A DNA stretch of 64,000 nucleotides, from assembly GCF_020554865.1 (NCBI RefSeq), contig NZ_JAJCIC010000019.1, forward strand, positions 1 to 64,000, written 5' to 3'. Under the pieces are notes generated by a model, which saw only the letters and a program-made list of their open reading frames with translations, made no database searches and was not told the DNA's origin. This stretch comes from Lacrimispora sp. 210928-DFI.3.58 (GTDB lineage Bacteria > Bacillota > Clostridia > Lachnospirales > Lachnospiraceae). Made by a program: the position numbers and the translations under genes. This document shows, piece by piece, positions 10,501 to 18,233 of this stretch; within the stretch, counting starts at the first letter, position 1; each line of letters opens with the position of its first letter.

Positions 10501-10891
10501 ATTTAAGCCGGACAGCCGTTATAAGCATCTTCTTTTACCAGTTTATCCTCATACGTTCAGCAGAGGAGATAATTTTTCCTCTGCCCTTGATTATTGCATC
10601 CAATGGTATATTTTGTCTCCATTTGACAGAGACTCTGCTAAGATCCTGAAAAAGGGGATTGAGAAAACCATTGAGATTACAACAGAGCTGAAGGAATACG
10701 TTATGGAGAGCCGACAGCTGGATAAATGTGTCCGTTATATCCTGAATTATCATTGCCCTGATCCTTTGGGGCGGGAGGTTTTTGAAAAGGAAATCAGAAA
10801 GGAATATGCAGAATTTGTTGAGAATTTTGGAAGGCTGCTGTATAGGAACTGCGTTATGGTAAGAGAGCAGTTTCAGGAGAAGAGATGGTAA
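7535..10891 (+). CDS. HD-domain and Hsp90-like (GHKL) ATPase protein, candidate defence protein
   Basis: A 1118-aa protein with two recognisable enzymatic parts. Residues about 55-255 form an HD phosphohydrolase-like domain with LHDASHS (H61, H65), AYAHDYGM (H100-D101) and LRLGDLLDLD (D248/D251). Residues about 385-525 form a GHKL/Hsp90-type ATPase: N-box RELLQNAVDA (E394, N398, D401), G1 box KDKGVGI (468-473) and G2 box AGVFGIGLQSVF (508-519). The remaining roughly 590 residues have no motif I know. No membrane segment or signal peptide is evident. It is followed 18 bp later by a two-TM SLATT-like gene. The pairing suggests a sensor/NTPase plus membrane effector, but function is inferred, not shown. 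Confidence 0.85.
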   Translation: MSESTAIHTYNMPLTLEQHFKMLAESYPSVQELHGLWTILRGRIEDELISSRHNFVNYSLHDASHSRSVIQSIERFLGEGRIRQLSATDTFMLLICAYAHDYGMAQSFRKIYNILGSREFESFLRKMDENKNMLEKEDAWAIHNLLCYLDKAKPSLALNDMYFSIMLVIQMYLRPNHWKGAADVVEDFDKLLQGGLKRRFIWGSEGVVEICKSHGQPIQTILSFSQRAGGIVGDEFHPRFVAAMLRLGDLLDLDNGRFPYWFIKEVSQNATIIPELSAMHYRKHEAISHLLITHKKIEIIARCSDGPDGYKVAGLVSDWADLLQEECRYMVNHWSEISQPDFGFPPNMVNVDIYVGDRSYLAFERKLQMKMPHERVMKLLEGTSIYKDKYVGIRELLQNAVDASLLQLWYDIVQNRYLAYGLSKNAVKDGLDLLYFADKKKAALFRNYDISVEVIQDRTVGKVYLVVKDKGVGITPEDARYMSEIGASKEKNTRLKKIRENMPDWLKPAGVFGIGLQSVFQLTDCIHFYSRQHNSPEWEILLHSYGKNKGRIEIREVPPNEDGLYFENGVPGTNVKIAIDPERLKDRDGKDHFIYYDPEFDHGDELDMLFAEMCRVCMERIKEGAKCDYFNVYFQSMVIDSEGGLTKGKRTCLRRSYFQTEKEPEMAGYAMKSFAKTIQPFIASKGESLSFIDNMACFWDKEASRCYSLTVRPCTIEVKEGKKRLFLPDPVPNLYHVNYKFCAVNDTETIYSKRNRQERLHAGFLNWDITILDGEAERYLNIDRDRLREDAIEEEELLNVRNKIVKNWCDYFIKQDKEEPGKQNIKGQRFEKIPEILLSLILLFYQTVDMEHFRKFIEPYQAFVESKELMLGDEEIPVTYLWDSEKLFKANAALPARFMAISQEIGDKEATGIGIKTVRHLPHRLVHIEEIRHNRDQGLEYFFGLRTVGPEAGSIIMSEAARLYDYMKAFEPYANQPTHVDYYSIQKKVFKPDSRYKHLLLPVYPHTFSRGDNFSSALDYCIQWYILSPFDRDSAKILKKGIEKTIEITTELKEYVMESRQLDKCVRYILNYHCPDPLGREVFEKEIRKEYAEFVENFGRLLYRNCVMVREQFQEKRW

Positions 10892-10909
10892 GCCGGTAGG
10901 AGATGCCAT

Positions 10910-11386
10910 ATGGGAGAACATTATGAATTTTTTGGCCCCTGTTCCTTTGCGGATGAGCAGGAGTATTGTGAATTAGTGGAAAAAATGGTTCTTTATTATG
11001 ACAGGAGAGGGAAGCATTATAAGCGCTTATATCTCGTATTATCAGGTGTGAGGCTCACGCTGGTGGCATTGATTCCGCTGCTGGCGCTGTCAGAATGCCG
11101 TCTTTTGAATCCTTATACCCTGACGGCAATAAGCTCTTTTGCATTAATAGCAGAAGGCTTTCTCAACCTTACAGCCTGCCATGATAAATGGAAATCGTAC
11201 CGCCGTACCTGCGACAAGCTGTGTATGGAGCACCGTCTGTACATTGCAGGCGTTGGAAATTATCAGCAAAAGAAAAATAAGCTGGGCGAATTTGCGGCCC
11301 GGTGTGAAAGTATTATGAACGATGAGGGCATTCGCTGGGAAGACTTTATCGACAAGGTCGCATCGAAACAAAAAGAGGGAGATTGA
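10910..11386 (+). CDS. SLATT / DUF4231-type two-TM protein, candidate membrane effector
   Basis: A 158-aa protein with two close hydrophobic helices (about residues 42-62 and 69-89) flanked by charged soluble segments. The order LYYDRRGKHYKRLYL, helix, LIPLLA, helix, then WKSYRRTCDKLCMEHRLY matches the SLATT/DUF4231 layout. In that layout a W-x2-YR-x8-E-x3-Y motif follows the second helix. SLATT proteins are known from nucleotide-signal conflict systems, where they are predicted pore-forming effectors that kill or arrest the infected cell. The gene has a GTAGGAG site and lies 18 bp downstream of the HD-Hsp90-like ATPase, so they form one operon. No nucleotide cyclase (SMODS) gene is present nearby. 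Confidence 0.8.
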   Translation: MGEHYEFFGPCSFADEQEYCELVEKMVLYYDRRGKHYKRLYLVLSGVRLTLVALIPLLALSECRLLNPYTLTAISSFALIAEGFLNLTACHDKWKSYRRTCDKLCMEHRLYIAGVGNYQQKKNKLGEFAARCESIMNDEGIRWEDFIDKVASKQKEGD

Positions 11387-11400
11387 GCCCCTTCCTGCGT

Positions 11401-11465
11401 AATCTCCCCCTATTCACATCAGTAAAATGCGGCAGCTCTTTTGCACAGGTGATCTGCTTGTGTAT
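11401..11465 (-). pseudogene. Fragment of an araC-type regulator gene (decayed duplicate)
   Basis: This stretch matches about 60 bp of the 3' half of the AraC-type gene at 13793-14656 (corresponding region roughly 13893-13955) with only a handful of mismatches, including a long shared block around CTCTTTTGCACAGGTGATC. Translated on the minus strand it reads ITCAKELPHFTDVN, against ITCAKELLRFTDMN in the intact protein. Neither side is homologous beyond the fragment. It is a scar of duplication or replacement between the two defence modules. No intact gene is left. Confidence 0.8.
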
Positions 11466-11504
11466 ATAAAAAGAAAGTTTTTCAGGGAACTGGACAGAGG
11501 TTTC

Positions 11505-11533
11505 TTGTCTTTTGTTTGAAAATGATTTATAGT
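11505..11533 (+). promoter_or_regulatory. Predicted promoter for ATPase / PD-(D/E)XK-like module
   Basis: TTGTCT (11505-11510) and TATAGT (11528-11533) are spaced by 17 bp and lie 53 bp upstream of the ATG at 11587. AAAGGAG precedes that start. It implies a separate transcription unit from the SLATT operon. Confidence 0.5.
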
Positions 11534-11586
11534 ATGAATACATATACAGATTTCATTCGTGCTTTTATAAATGTAAAGGAGCCTTC

Positions 11587-13047
11587 ATGACACAGAGCGG
11601 AAAGAAAATCAGACTGGATAATATAGGAATTATTAAAGATTCCACCATTGAACTCAAAGGATTGACAGTGGTGACTGGTCATAACAATTCAGGAAAGACA
11701 ACAGTGGGAAAAACATTATTTGCCATATTGTCGGCAGTGGAGGATCTCCAGCAGAAAGCACTGAAGGATAAGGTCGATTTTGCCAGAAGTAAGGAAAATG
11801 AGATCCGGGATATGCTGGGAATGAACAGACTTTTCCATTTTGAGTCTATGAGTCCAATGATCCGAATTGGAAAAGCAGGGACTGATATCGGAACAAAGGA
11901 AGGCCAGTATCTGGGAGATTATTTAAGCGGAAATGGCCGCAGCGATTTTGGGGACTTTGCGGATCTTGCTGCTTATGTCCGCCAGCTGCGGGAGTCGGCC
12001 ATGAATATTTCTGACGAGGCTTTAAAGGATATTTTATCTGAATGGGGAAACGGTAAGAGGATGACCAAAAGATCCCTTGACAGTAAGAGAAACCAGCTTG
12101 TCAAGTCATTGGATAATCTCTTTGAGAGCCTATGCAGCGATCCGGAGCTGACGCAATATGCAAATAAAAGGATCATCCGAAGCCTGCAGAAGGAATTCAA
12201 TGGGCAGATACTTCCGGTCAGATATCCTGATGTCAAAGGTACGATTGAATTTTACAGCGATGATACAAAATGCTTTTTAATCCATGTATTGAAAAATGAA
12301 TTGGCGGATAATGCAAAAACCTATTTTTCAGATGCATACAGGGATGTTATTTTTATTGATGATGTGTTCGCCTTAGATAAGCTTGGTGAGGCCGGACGCA
12401 ATTACATGGATGTATATAGATTTCTGAATAACAGGCAGGAACGCCAATGGTCAGAGCGGTTCGAATCACAGGGGCATAATCAGATATTGGTGGAAAAATT
12501 AAAAAACAGGTCAGATAACCTCTTCGAGGAAATGATCAATCAGAATAAGGCCGAAAAACTTTTAAGAAAGATGGATGAGGTGTTTCCTGATAAGATTATT
12601 TTGTCAGATGATCAATATATTTGCAGTCAGAGCAAGCTGGATGTGAGAAACTTGGCAGCTGGTTCAAAACTATTTGCTATTATCAAGAAGTTGTTGGAGA
12701 ATGGAGAGTTGACTGCGGATACCCTGTTGATCTTAGATGAGCCTGAGTCCCATCTGCATCCGGCTTGGCAGAACAGATTTGCAGAGATCATTGTTTTACT
12801 GGTGAAGTATCTTGAGATGCATGTCCTCCTTACTACCCATAGCCCCAATTTCCTTATGGCGCTGGATGTATATGCAAAGGAATATGAAATATGGGATGGA
12901 ACCACTATGTATTGTACGGAGCAGAGTGAGAATGCTTATATGGTTCGTTACAGTAATGTAAAAAATGATTTGAAAACAGCATACAATAAGCTGGCAACTC
13001 CCCTGTTTGAATTGCAGAGCAGAAAGCTGCGCAATTCCGATGATTGA
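11587..13047 (+). CDS. ABC/OLD-like AAA ATPase, candidate defence protein
   Basis: A 486-aa P-loop ATPase of the SMC/ABC-like AAA class. Walker A is GHNNSGKTT (residues 31-39) directly after a short N-terminal strand pair. A charged, helical middle part follows. The Walker B and D-loop region LLILDEPESHLHPAWQ lies near residue 380, and the switch His is in LLTTHSPNFL. The C-terminus lacks the TOPRIM nuclease domain that true OLD and GajA proteins carry, so a nuclease would have to come from a partner. The partner gene starts 17 bp downstream. Comparable ATPase-plus-effector pairs include Septu (HNH partner) and PARIS (TOPRIM-like partner), but the second gene here fits neither. Confidence 0.85.
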   Translation: MTQSGKKIRLDNIGIIKDSTIELKGLTVVTGHNNSGKTTVGKTLFAILSAVEDLQQKALKDKVDFARSKENEIRDMLGMNRLFHFESMSPMIRIGKAGTDIGTKEGQYLGDYLSGNGRSDFGDFADLAAYVRQLRESAMNISDEALKDILSEWGNGKRMTKRSLDSKRNQLVKSLDNLFESLCSDPELTQYANKRIIRSLQKEFNGQILPVRYPDVKGTIEFYSDDTKCFLIHVLKNELADNAKTYFSDAYRDVIFIDDVFALDKLGEAGRNYMDVYRFLNNRQERQWSERFESQGHNQILVEKLKNRSDNLFEEMINQNKAEKLLRKMDEVFPDKIILSDDQYICSQSKLDVRNLAAGSKLFAIIKKLLENGELTADTLLILDEPESHLHPAWQNRFAEIIVLLVKYLEMHVLLTTHSPNFLMALDVYAKEYEIWDGTTMYCTEQSENAYMVRYSNVKNDLKTAYNKLATPLFELQSRKLRNSDD

Positions 13048-13064
13048 AGCGGAAGGCGGCATAC

Positions 13065-13661
13065 ATGGTAAATACAAAAGATATTTATAATGAGCTGGAG
13101 AAAAAATATAATCATAAAGGAGCCTTTGCAGAGCTTTCTAATAATGCAGCGATAAAAAGCATAGAAACAGCATACGATTATGATGAGATCAAACAACAGC
13201 TTGCCGGGCAGAAATGTACTTCGGCAGATGCATTATTAGTGAGACGGCATATTTATTTTATCGAGTTTAAAACAGGCTTTGCCAGTAAAAAAGAAGATAT
13301 CAATACAACGACTCATAAAGACAATCTGCGTTTGAATATAAGGCTCAAAGCATATGAATCGCTGGCTTTATTTGAAAAGATTATTCTTGAGGGGATTGGA
13401 GATGGAAAATTAGCGCCTAATGTCAAAAAGGTCTATATTGCAGTAATTGACACATCCGCCGATCCAATGATGGGCTATTTGGATATTCTTCAAGGTGAGA
13501 GCGGGCAGCTGCAGGAGCGCCAAAAGGAACATAAGAAGATATTTGAAAACAGCCTCCTTAATTACAGAAAAACCGTTATGGGAGGCAGAGCCCTCTTTTA
13601 TGACTGCCTGGAGATATGGTATGATTTTGAATTTGACGCAAGAGTCAGTAAGCTGAAATAA
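13065..13661 (+). CDS. Small protein with PD-(D/E)XK-like signature, partner of the ATPase
   Basis: A 198-aa protein from ATG 13065, chosen because GGAAGGCGG lies 5 bp upstream; a TTG at 13044 would overlap the preceding gene by 4 bp. The stretch SADALL-x5-YFIEFKTGF gives D55, E67 and K69, the D-x(n)-E-x-K pattern of restriction-endonuclease-like folds. No membrane segment is seen. I do not recognise the family. The tight pairing with the OLD-like ATPase suggests a nuclease effector released or controlled by the ATPase. A plain accessory protein is the alternative. Confidence 0.7.
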   Translation: MVNTKDIYNELEKKYNHKGAFAELSNNAAIKSIETAYDYDEIKQQLAGQKCTSADALLVRRHIYFIEFKTGFASKKEDINTTTHKDNLRLNIRLKAYESLALFEKIILEGIGDGKLAPNVKKVYIAVIDTSADPMMGYLDILQGESGQLQERQKEHKKIFENSLLNYRKTVMGGRALFYDCLEIWYDFEFDARVSKLK

Positions 13662-13792
13662 TAGGCTTCCATGGGAGACAAAAGAAAAATGAGTACAATA
13701 ATAATGGATAAGCAAGATCTCACTTACGCAGTGGCAGGCATGTATAATATGAAAAATGTTACAGAATATTATCTGCTTTATATAGCCCGCTT

Positions 13793-14656
13793 CTACCACC
13801 GCCTCCGATACTCGGAGGCGGTGCATCCTTCGATTTTCCGAAACACCTTATTAAAATAATTCAAGTCTTTTATCCCGCACCTCTGTGCGATCTCTCCAAT
13901 ATTCATATCTGTAAAACGCAGCAACTCTTTTGCACAGGTGATCCGTTTGTTTAATAAATATTGTACGATCGTCTGGTTATATTCTTTTTTAAATTCCCTT
14001 GCAAGATGATACTTGCTTATATAAAACTGCCCGGATAGGGTATCCAGGGTGATGGACTCATTGAAATGCTCATTGATATAGGTCAGTACCTGATACAGCT
14101 TTTCCTTGATCCCGGCTTGGCTGCCGCTGTGTTTCTGGCAGCCGGTTACGCTCAGGGTGAGGATCTGGGTGATCAGATAGGAGGAGGACAGATCGCTGTA
14201 TTCTGATACATCGGAATTGAGGGCGATCAGCTCGTGAACAGCATCTGTGATGGCAGGCAGATTGTTGACGCGGAAGCAGTGGCCGTTTTTCTGGATAACG
14301 TATTGGTAGAGCAGCGGCGCCTGCTCGCCGTTGAAATGCAGCCACAGCAGCTCCCAGGGATCCTGCTCCGTGCTGATATGGCTGTAGGCTTCCCGGCAGT
14401 CGAGAAGGAAGCAGTCCTGGGCAGAGACCTCGTGTTGAACGCCCTTGTAGGTGATGGAACCGCTGCCGGAGAGCACGATCAGGAAAAGGTAGGAGCTCAG
14501 CCCGGAACGCCTGCCTAAGTGGGGCTTTAAGCTTTTTAAATAGCCGGCCTCCTGGATGTAAAGGAAGGTCCGTTTGGCGGTATCGCTGGGGGTGTGGATG
14601 ATGCGGTGAGTTTCGGTGACTTCTGATTTTCTGTACTGTTCGAAAAAATGGGGCAT
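13793..14656 (-). CDS. AraC family transcriptional regulator
   Basis: A 287-aa regulator. The N-terminal about 150 residues look like a cupin sugar-sensing domain (GSGSITYKG, then a motif near PWELLWLHFNG). The C-terminal about 100 residues carry two helix-turn-helix motifs: ESITLDTLSGQFYISKYHLA and NIGEIAQRCGIKDLNYFNKV. AraC proteins of this type usually control carbohydrate genes. It diverges from gmd, and a predicted gmd promoter lies between, so it may control the polysaccharide operon. A perfect 10-bp inverted repeat (13799-13821) covers its last codons. A partial copy of this gene lies at 11401-11465. Confidence 0.92.
   Translation of the reverse strand: MPHFFEQYRKSEVTETHRIIHTPSDTAKRTFLYIQEAGYLKSLKPHLGRRSGLSSYLFLIVLSGSGSITYKGVQHEVSAQDCFLLDCREAYSHISTEQDPWELLWLHFNGEQAPLLYQYVIQKNGHCFRVNNLPAITDAVHELIALNSDVSEYSDLSSSYLITQILTLSVTGCQKHSGSQAGIKEKLYQVLTYINEHFNESITLDTLSGQFYISKYHLAREFKKEYNQTIVQYLLNKRITCAKELLRFTDMNIGEIAQRCGIKDLNYFNKVFRKIEGCTASEYRRRW
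13799..13821. terminator. GC-rich hairpin at the 3' end of the araC-type gene
   Basis: CCGCCTCCGA (13799-13808) and TCGGAGGCGG (13812-13821) form a perfect 10-bp stem with a 3-nt loop. It lies inside the last codons of the regulator gene. There is no clear U-run on the minus strand, so its role as terminator is uncertain. Confidence 0.4.
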
Positions 14657-14720
14657 AGCGGCTCCTCCGATGCAATGTTTTCCATAGCAATATAATACTA
14701 TTTTTCCGCAATTATATCAA

Positions 14721-14749
14721 TTGAATTTTAGGTCTGTCTGTATTATGAT
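14721..14749 (+). promoter_or_regulatory. Predicted promoter of the gmd operon
   Basis: TTGAAT (14721-14726) and TATGAT (14744-14749) are spaced by 17 bp, about 90 bp upstream of gmd. An imperfect inverted repeat of GTCTG and CAGAC arms (about 14733-14759) overlaps the -10 region and could be an operator for the divergent AraC regulator. The operator part is inference. Confidence 0.55.
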
Positions 14750-14837
14750 TAGGCAGACTGATCTATGACATCGTGCATCAGGCTGAAAAATGGGAAGAAT
14801 ACATGTAATATACAGTGAAAAGTGAGAGAGGTAGTAT

Positions 14838-15902
14838 ATGAGCAAAATAGCATTAATTACAGGCATTACAGGTCAGGATGGTTCCTATTTGGCGGAGTTT
14901 CTGCTGAGCAAGGGTTATGAGGTCCATGGCCTTATCCGCCGCCACAGCATTTCCAATACGGAGCGGATCGACCATATTATCCATTCTGATTATAACCGGA
15001 TCAAATTTTTCCTGCACTATGCAGATATGACAGATTCCAGCAATTTAATGCGTCTTATTGCGGAGATCCGCCCATCAGAGGTGTATAATCTTGCCGCCCA
15101 GTCCCATGTGGGGGTATCCTTTGAGGTTCCTGAGTATACAGCTGAGGCAACAGGAGTTTCTACCTTGAAGCTTCTGGAGGCGATCCGCGTGAACGGAGGC
15201 AACTGCCGTTATTATCAGGCATCCACCTCCGAGCTGTTTGGCGGTCTGCCGGAGACAGCTCCTCAGAGTGAGGCAACGCCCTTCTATCCGAAGAGCCCTT
15301 ATGGCGCCGCAAAGCTGTATGCATACTGGATCACAGTGAATTACCGGGAGTCCTACAATATGTTTGCCTGCAATGGCATCCTGTTTAATCATGAGTCTCC
15401 CCGCCGCGGGGAAAATTTCGTTACCCGCAAGATCACCCTTGCATTGGCAAATATCATTGCCGGCAAGCAGGAAAAGCTTTCCCTGGGCAACATGAATGCA
15501 AAGCGCGACTGGGGCTTTGCAGGTGATTATGTAGAGGGCATGTGGAGAATGCTCCAGCATGAGGTGCCGGGTGATTTTGTCCTTGCCACCAACGAGACCC
15601 ATACCGTAAGGCAGTTTGTGGAAGCTGCCCTTGAGGAGCTTGGTATCCGTATCCGCTGGGAGGGAACCGGTGTGGAGGAAAAGGGCTACGATGAGGAGAC
15701 AGGCAGGCTGTTAGTGGATGTGAATCCGGAGTTCTACCGTCCAGCCGAGGTGGAGTACCTTTGGGGAAATCCTGCAAAGGCGGAAAAGGAACTGGGCTGG
15801 AAGAGAAAGGTTGATTTCAAGCAGCTTGTGGCCATGATGATGGACGCAGATCTTCGGAAGATAGCTGGAATGAGTTGTGAGGAATACAGAAACAGGCATT
15901 AG
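14838..15902 (+). CDS. gmd: GDP-mannose 4,6-dehydratase
   Basis: A 354-aa extended short-chain dehydrogenase that converts GDP-mannose to GDP-4-keto-6-deoxymannose. The N-terminal NADP site is [16 protein letters not shown], followed by [16 protein letters not shown], specific to Gmd. The catalytic set is Ser/Thr in [11 protein letters not shown] and Tyr-Lys in [13 protein letters not shown]. The length is that of the family. It heads an operon with fcl, manC and a phosphohexomutase, which together supply GDP-L-fucose. GAGAGAGG precedes the start. Confidence 0.96.
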   Translation: MSKIALITGITGQDGSYLAEFLLSKGYEVHGLIRRHSISNTERIDHIIHSDYNRIKFFLHYADMTDSSNLMRLIAEIRPSEVYNLAAQSHVGVSFEVPEYTAEATGVSTLKLLEAIRVNGGNCRYYQASTSELFGGLPETAPQSEATPFYPKSPYGAAKLYAYWITVNYRESYNMFACNGILFNHESPRRGENFVTRKITLALANIIAGKQEKLSLGNMNAKRDWGFAGDYVEGMWRMLQHEVPGDFVLATNETHTVRQFVEAALEELGIRIRWEGTGVEEKGYDEETGRLLVDVNPEFYRPAEVEYLWGNPAKAEKELGWKRKVDFKQLVAMMMDADLRKIAGMSCEEYRNRH

Positions 15903-15922
15903 AGAAAAGAGGTATTTGAAAA

Positions 15923-16867
15923 ATGATGGAAAAGAGTGGAAAGATCTATGTGGCAGGCCACCGGGGAATGGTGGGTTCAGCGATCGTGCGCTGCCTTAAG
16001 AAACAGGGATATGATAATCTGGTCCTGAGAACGTCAAAGGAGCTGGATCTTCGCAGGCAGGATCAGGTGGAGCAGTTTTTTGCAGAGGAGAAGCCGGAGT
16101 ATGTATTCCTGGCAGCCGCCAAAGTGGGAGGGATCATTGCAAACAGCAAGCATCCCGCTGATTTTATGTATGAAAATATGATCCTGGAAATGAACGTGAT
16201 CCACAGTGCATTTGTGAACCAGGTAAAAAAGCTGATGTTTTTGGGAAGCTCCTGCATCTACCCCAGACTGGCTCCCCAGCCCATGCCGGAGAGCTGCCTT
16301 TTGACCAGCTCCCTGGAGCAGACAAATGAGGCCTATGCCCTGGCAAAAATTTCCGGTCTGAAGTACTGCGAATATCTGAACCGCCAGTATGGGACAGATT
16401 ATATCAGCGTGATGCCCACAAACCTGTATGGGCCCAATGACAACTACCATCCGGAACATTCCCACGTGCTTCCGGCATTAATCCGCAGATTCCATGAGGC
16501 AAAGGAGCAGAAGCTTCCTGAGGTGGTGATCTGGGGAACGGGTACGCCTCTCAGGGAGTTCCTGTATGTGGATGATCTGGCAGATGCCTGTGTTTTCCTC
16601 ATGAATACCTATTCCGGCAATGAGACCGTGAATCTGGGAACAGGAAAGGAGCTTACGATCGCTGAACTGGCAGAGCTGGTGAAAAAGGCAGTAGGCTACG
16701 AGGGCAGGATCACCTTTGATACTTCCAGACCGGATGGGACCCCCAGAAAGCTTTTGAATGTGGATAAGCTTACCAGTCTGGGCTGGACCTATAAGACGGA
16801 GCTGGAGGATGGCATTGCCATGGCATATGATGACTTTTTACACAGTGAGGTGCGTGCAGAGCGATGA
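15923..16867 (+). CDS. fcl: GDP-L-fucose synthase
   Basis: A 314-aa NADPH-dependent epimerase-reductase that makes GDP-L-fucose from the Gmd product. It begins with [17 protein letters not shown], the GxxGxxG site in the form typical of Fcl (WcaG). It has the motif [18 protein letters not shown] and the catalytic Tyr-x3-Lys in [12 protein letters not shown]. It lies 20 bp after gmd and overlaps manC by ATGA. The enzyme points to fucose in the surface polymer or another glycoconjugate. Confidence 0.96.
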   Translation: MMEKSGKIYVAGHRGMVGSAIVRCLKKQGYDNLVLRTSKELDLRRQDQVEQFFAEEKPEYVFLAAAKVGGIIANSKHPADFMYENMILEMNVIHSAFVNQVKKLMFLGSSCIYPRLAPQPMPESCLLTSSLEQTNEAYALAKISGLKYCEYLNRQYGTDYISVMPTNLYGPNDNYHPEHSHVLPALIRRFHEAKEQKLPEVVIWGTGTPLREFLYVDDLADACVFLMNTYSGNETVNLGTGKELTIAELAELVKKAVGYEGRITFDTSRPDGTPRKLLNVDKLTSLGWTYKTELEDGIAMAYDDFLHSEVRAER

Positions 16868-18228
16868 ATATTGTATTATTATCCGGGGGTTCAGGGAAAC
16901 GCCTGTGGCCTCTTTCCAATGATTCGAGATCAAAGCAGTTTTTAAAGCTGTTAAAAAATGAAGAGGGCCAGTATGAGTCCATGGTACAGCGAGTGTACGG
17001 ACAGATACGCAAGGCCGGGATCGACGCTCATATCGTGGTGGCTACCGGAGCCTCCCAGGTGGACTCCATCCGCAGCCAGCTGGGCAAAAATGTGGATGTG
17101 GTGGTGGAGCCGGAACGCAGGGATACCTTTCCGGCCATTGCCCTGGCCTCTGTGTATCTGGCTCTGGAGAAGGGGATGGATGAGAATGAAGTGGTTCTTG
17201 TGCTTCCTGTGGATCCCTATGCAGACATCGAATATTTCCATGCAATGATCGAGATGGAGAAGGCAGTTCAGGCCGGGATCGCAGATATGGTCCTCATGGG
17301 GATCCGGCCCACCTATCCGTCAGAGAAGTATGGCTACATTGTGCCGGAGTCCCAGCCGGTAGAGGCAGAGGGCGTTACCGCCTGGCCTGTGAAGCGGTTC
17401 CAGGAGAAGCCGTCCTATGAGAAGGCAAAAATGCTTCTGGAGGACGGCGCTCTCTGGAACGGCGGTGTGTTTGCTTTTAAGCTGGGATATCTTCTTGAGA
17501 CAGTTCGGAAGTATCAGAGCTTTGGAGAGAAGGGGAAGAATTCCTTTGAGGAGTTCAGAAGCCATTACGGATGCCTTAAGAAGATCAGCTTTGACTATGA
17601 GGTGGTGGAGAAGACAGAGTCCATAGCCATGATACCTTACGAGGGGAAATGGAAGGATCTGGGAACCTGGAATACTCTGGCAGAGGAGATCGCGGAGCCT
17701 GCCATGGGCCATGTGCTGCTGGGAGAGGGGACGAAGGATACCACGGTTATCAATGAGACCTCCCTGCCGGTGATCGGACTGGGGTTGAACAATCTGATCG
17801 TGGCGGCAAGTCCGGACGGTATTCTTATTTCTGACAAGGGAGCCAGCTCTTATTTAAAGCCCTATGCAGAAAAGGTAAGCGAGCGCCCCATGTATGAGGA
17901 ATTGATATGGGGAGATTACAGGGTGACAGATTATGTGCAGTATGCAGATAAGAGCTGCTCCCTCACAAAACACACCTTTATCCAGAAGGGCAGATATATC
18001 GGCTATCAGTGCCATAAAAAACGCGATGAGATATGGACCATTGTGGACGGTGACGGCGAAGTGATCATAGACGGGCACAGCCGGAATGTCAGGAGAGGTG
18101 ATGTGGTATATCTGACTGCCGGACAGAAGCATGCCCTTCGTGCCCTGAGTGATGTTCACCTGATCGAGGTACAGATCGGCAGAGAGCTGGAAGAGAATGA
18201 CATAGAAGAATTTACTTGGACATGGTGA
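16864..18228 (+). CDS. manC: Mannose-1-phosphate guanylyltransferase / mannose-6-phosphate isomerase
   Basis: A 454-aa bifunctional-type enzyme. The N-terminal nucleotidyltransferase domain starts [16 protein letters not shown] and includes FQEKP and WNGGVFAFK, both typical of GDP-mannose pyrophosphorylases. The C-terminal cupin domain (about residues 340-454) carries [20 protein letters not shown], matching the type II mannose-6-phosphate isomerase part. Its start overlaps fcl. Its stop lies just at the start region of the next gene, so the operon is tightly coupled. It provides GDP-mannose to Gmd. Confidence 0.94.
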   Translation: MNIVLLSGGSGKRLWPLSNDSRSKQFLKLLKNEEGQYESMVQRVYGQIRKAGIDAHIVVATGASQVDSIRSQLGKNVDVVVEPERRDTFPAIALASVYLALEKGMDENEVVLVLPVDPYADIEYFHAMIEMEKAVQAGIADMVLMGIRPTYPSEKYGYIVPESQPVEAEGVTAWPVKRFQEKPSYEKAKMLLEDGALWNGGVFAFKLGYLLETVRKYQSFGEKGKNSFEEFRSHYGCLKKISFDYEVVEKTESIAMIPYEGKWKDLGTWNTLAEEIAEPAMGHVLLGEGTKDTTVINETSLPVIGLGLNNLIVAASPDGILISDKGASSYLKPYAEKVSERPMYEELIWGDYRVTDYVQYADKSCSLTKHTFIQKGRYIGYQCHKKRDEIWTIVDGDGEVIIDGHSRNVRRGDVVYLTAGQKHALRALSDVHLIEVQIGRELEENDIEEFTWTW

Positions 18229-18233
18229 GAAAA

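Noticed and set aside
11346..11543. 65-aa minus-strand ORF
   Set aside because: It only reads through the decayed AraC fragment; there is no start signal and the rest of the protein is unrelated to anything.
13671..13859. 62-aa ORF on + after the PD-(D/E)XK-like gene
   Set aside because: It runs into the 3' end of the AraC gene on the other strand and across its hairpin, with no recognisable domain.
14070..14711. 213-aa minus-strand ORF
   Set aside because: Arg/Pro-rich shadow in another frame of the AraC gene.
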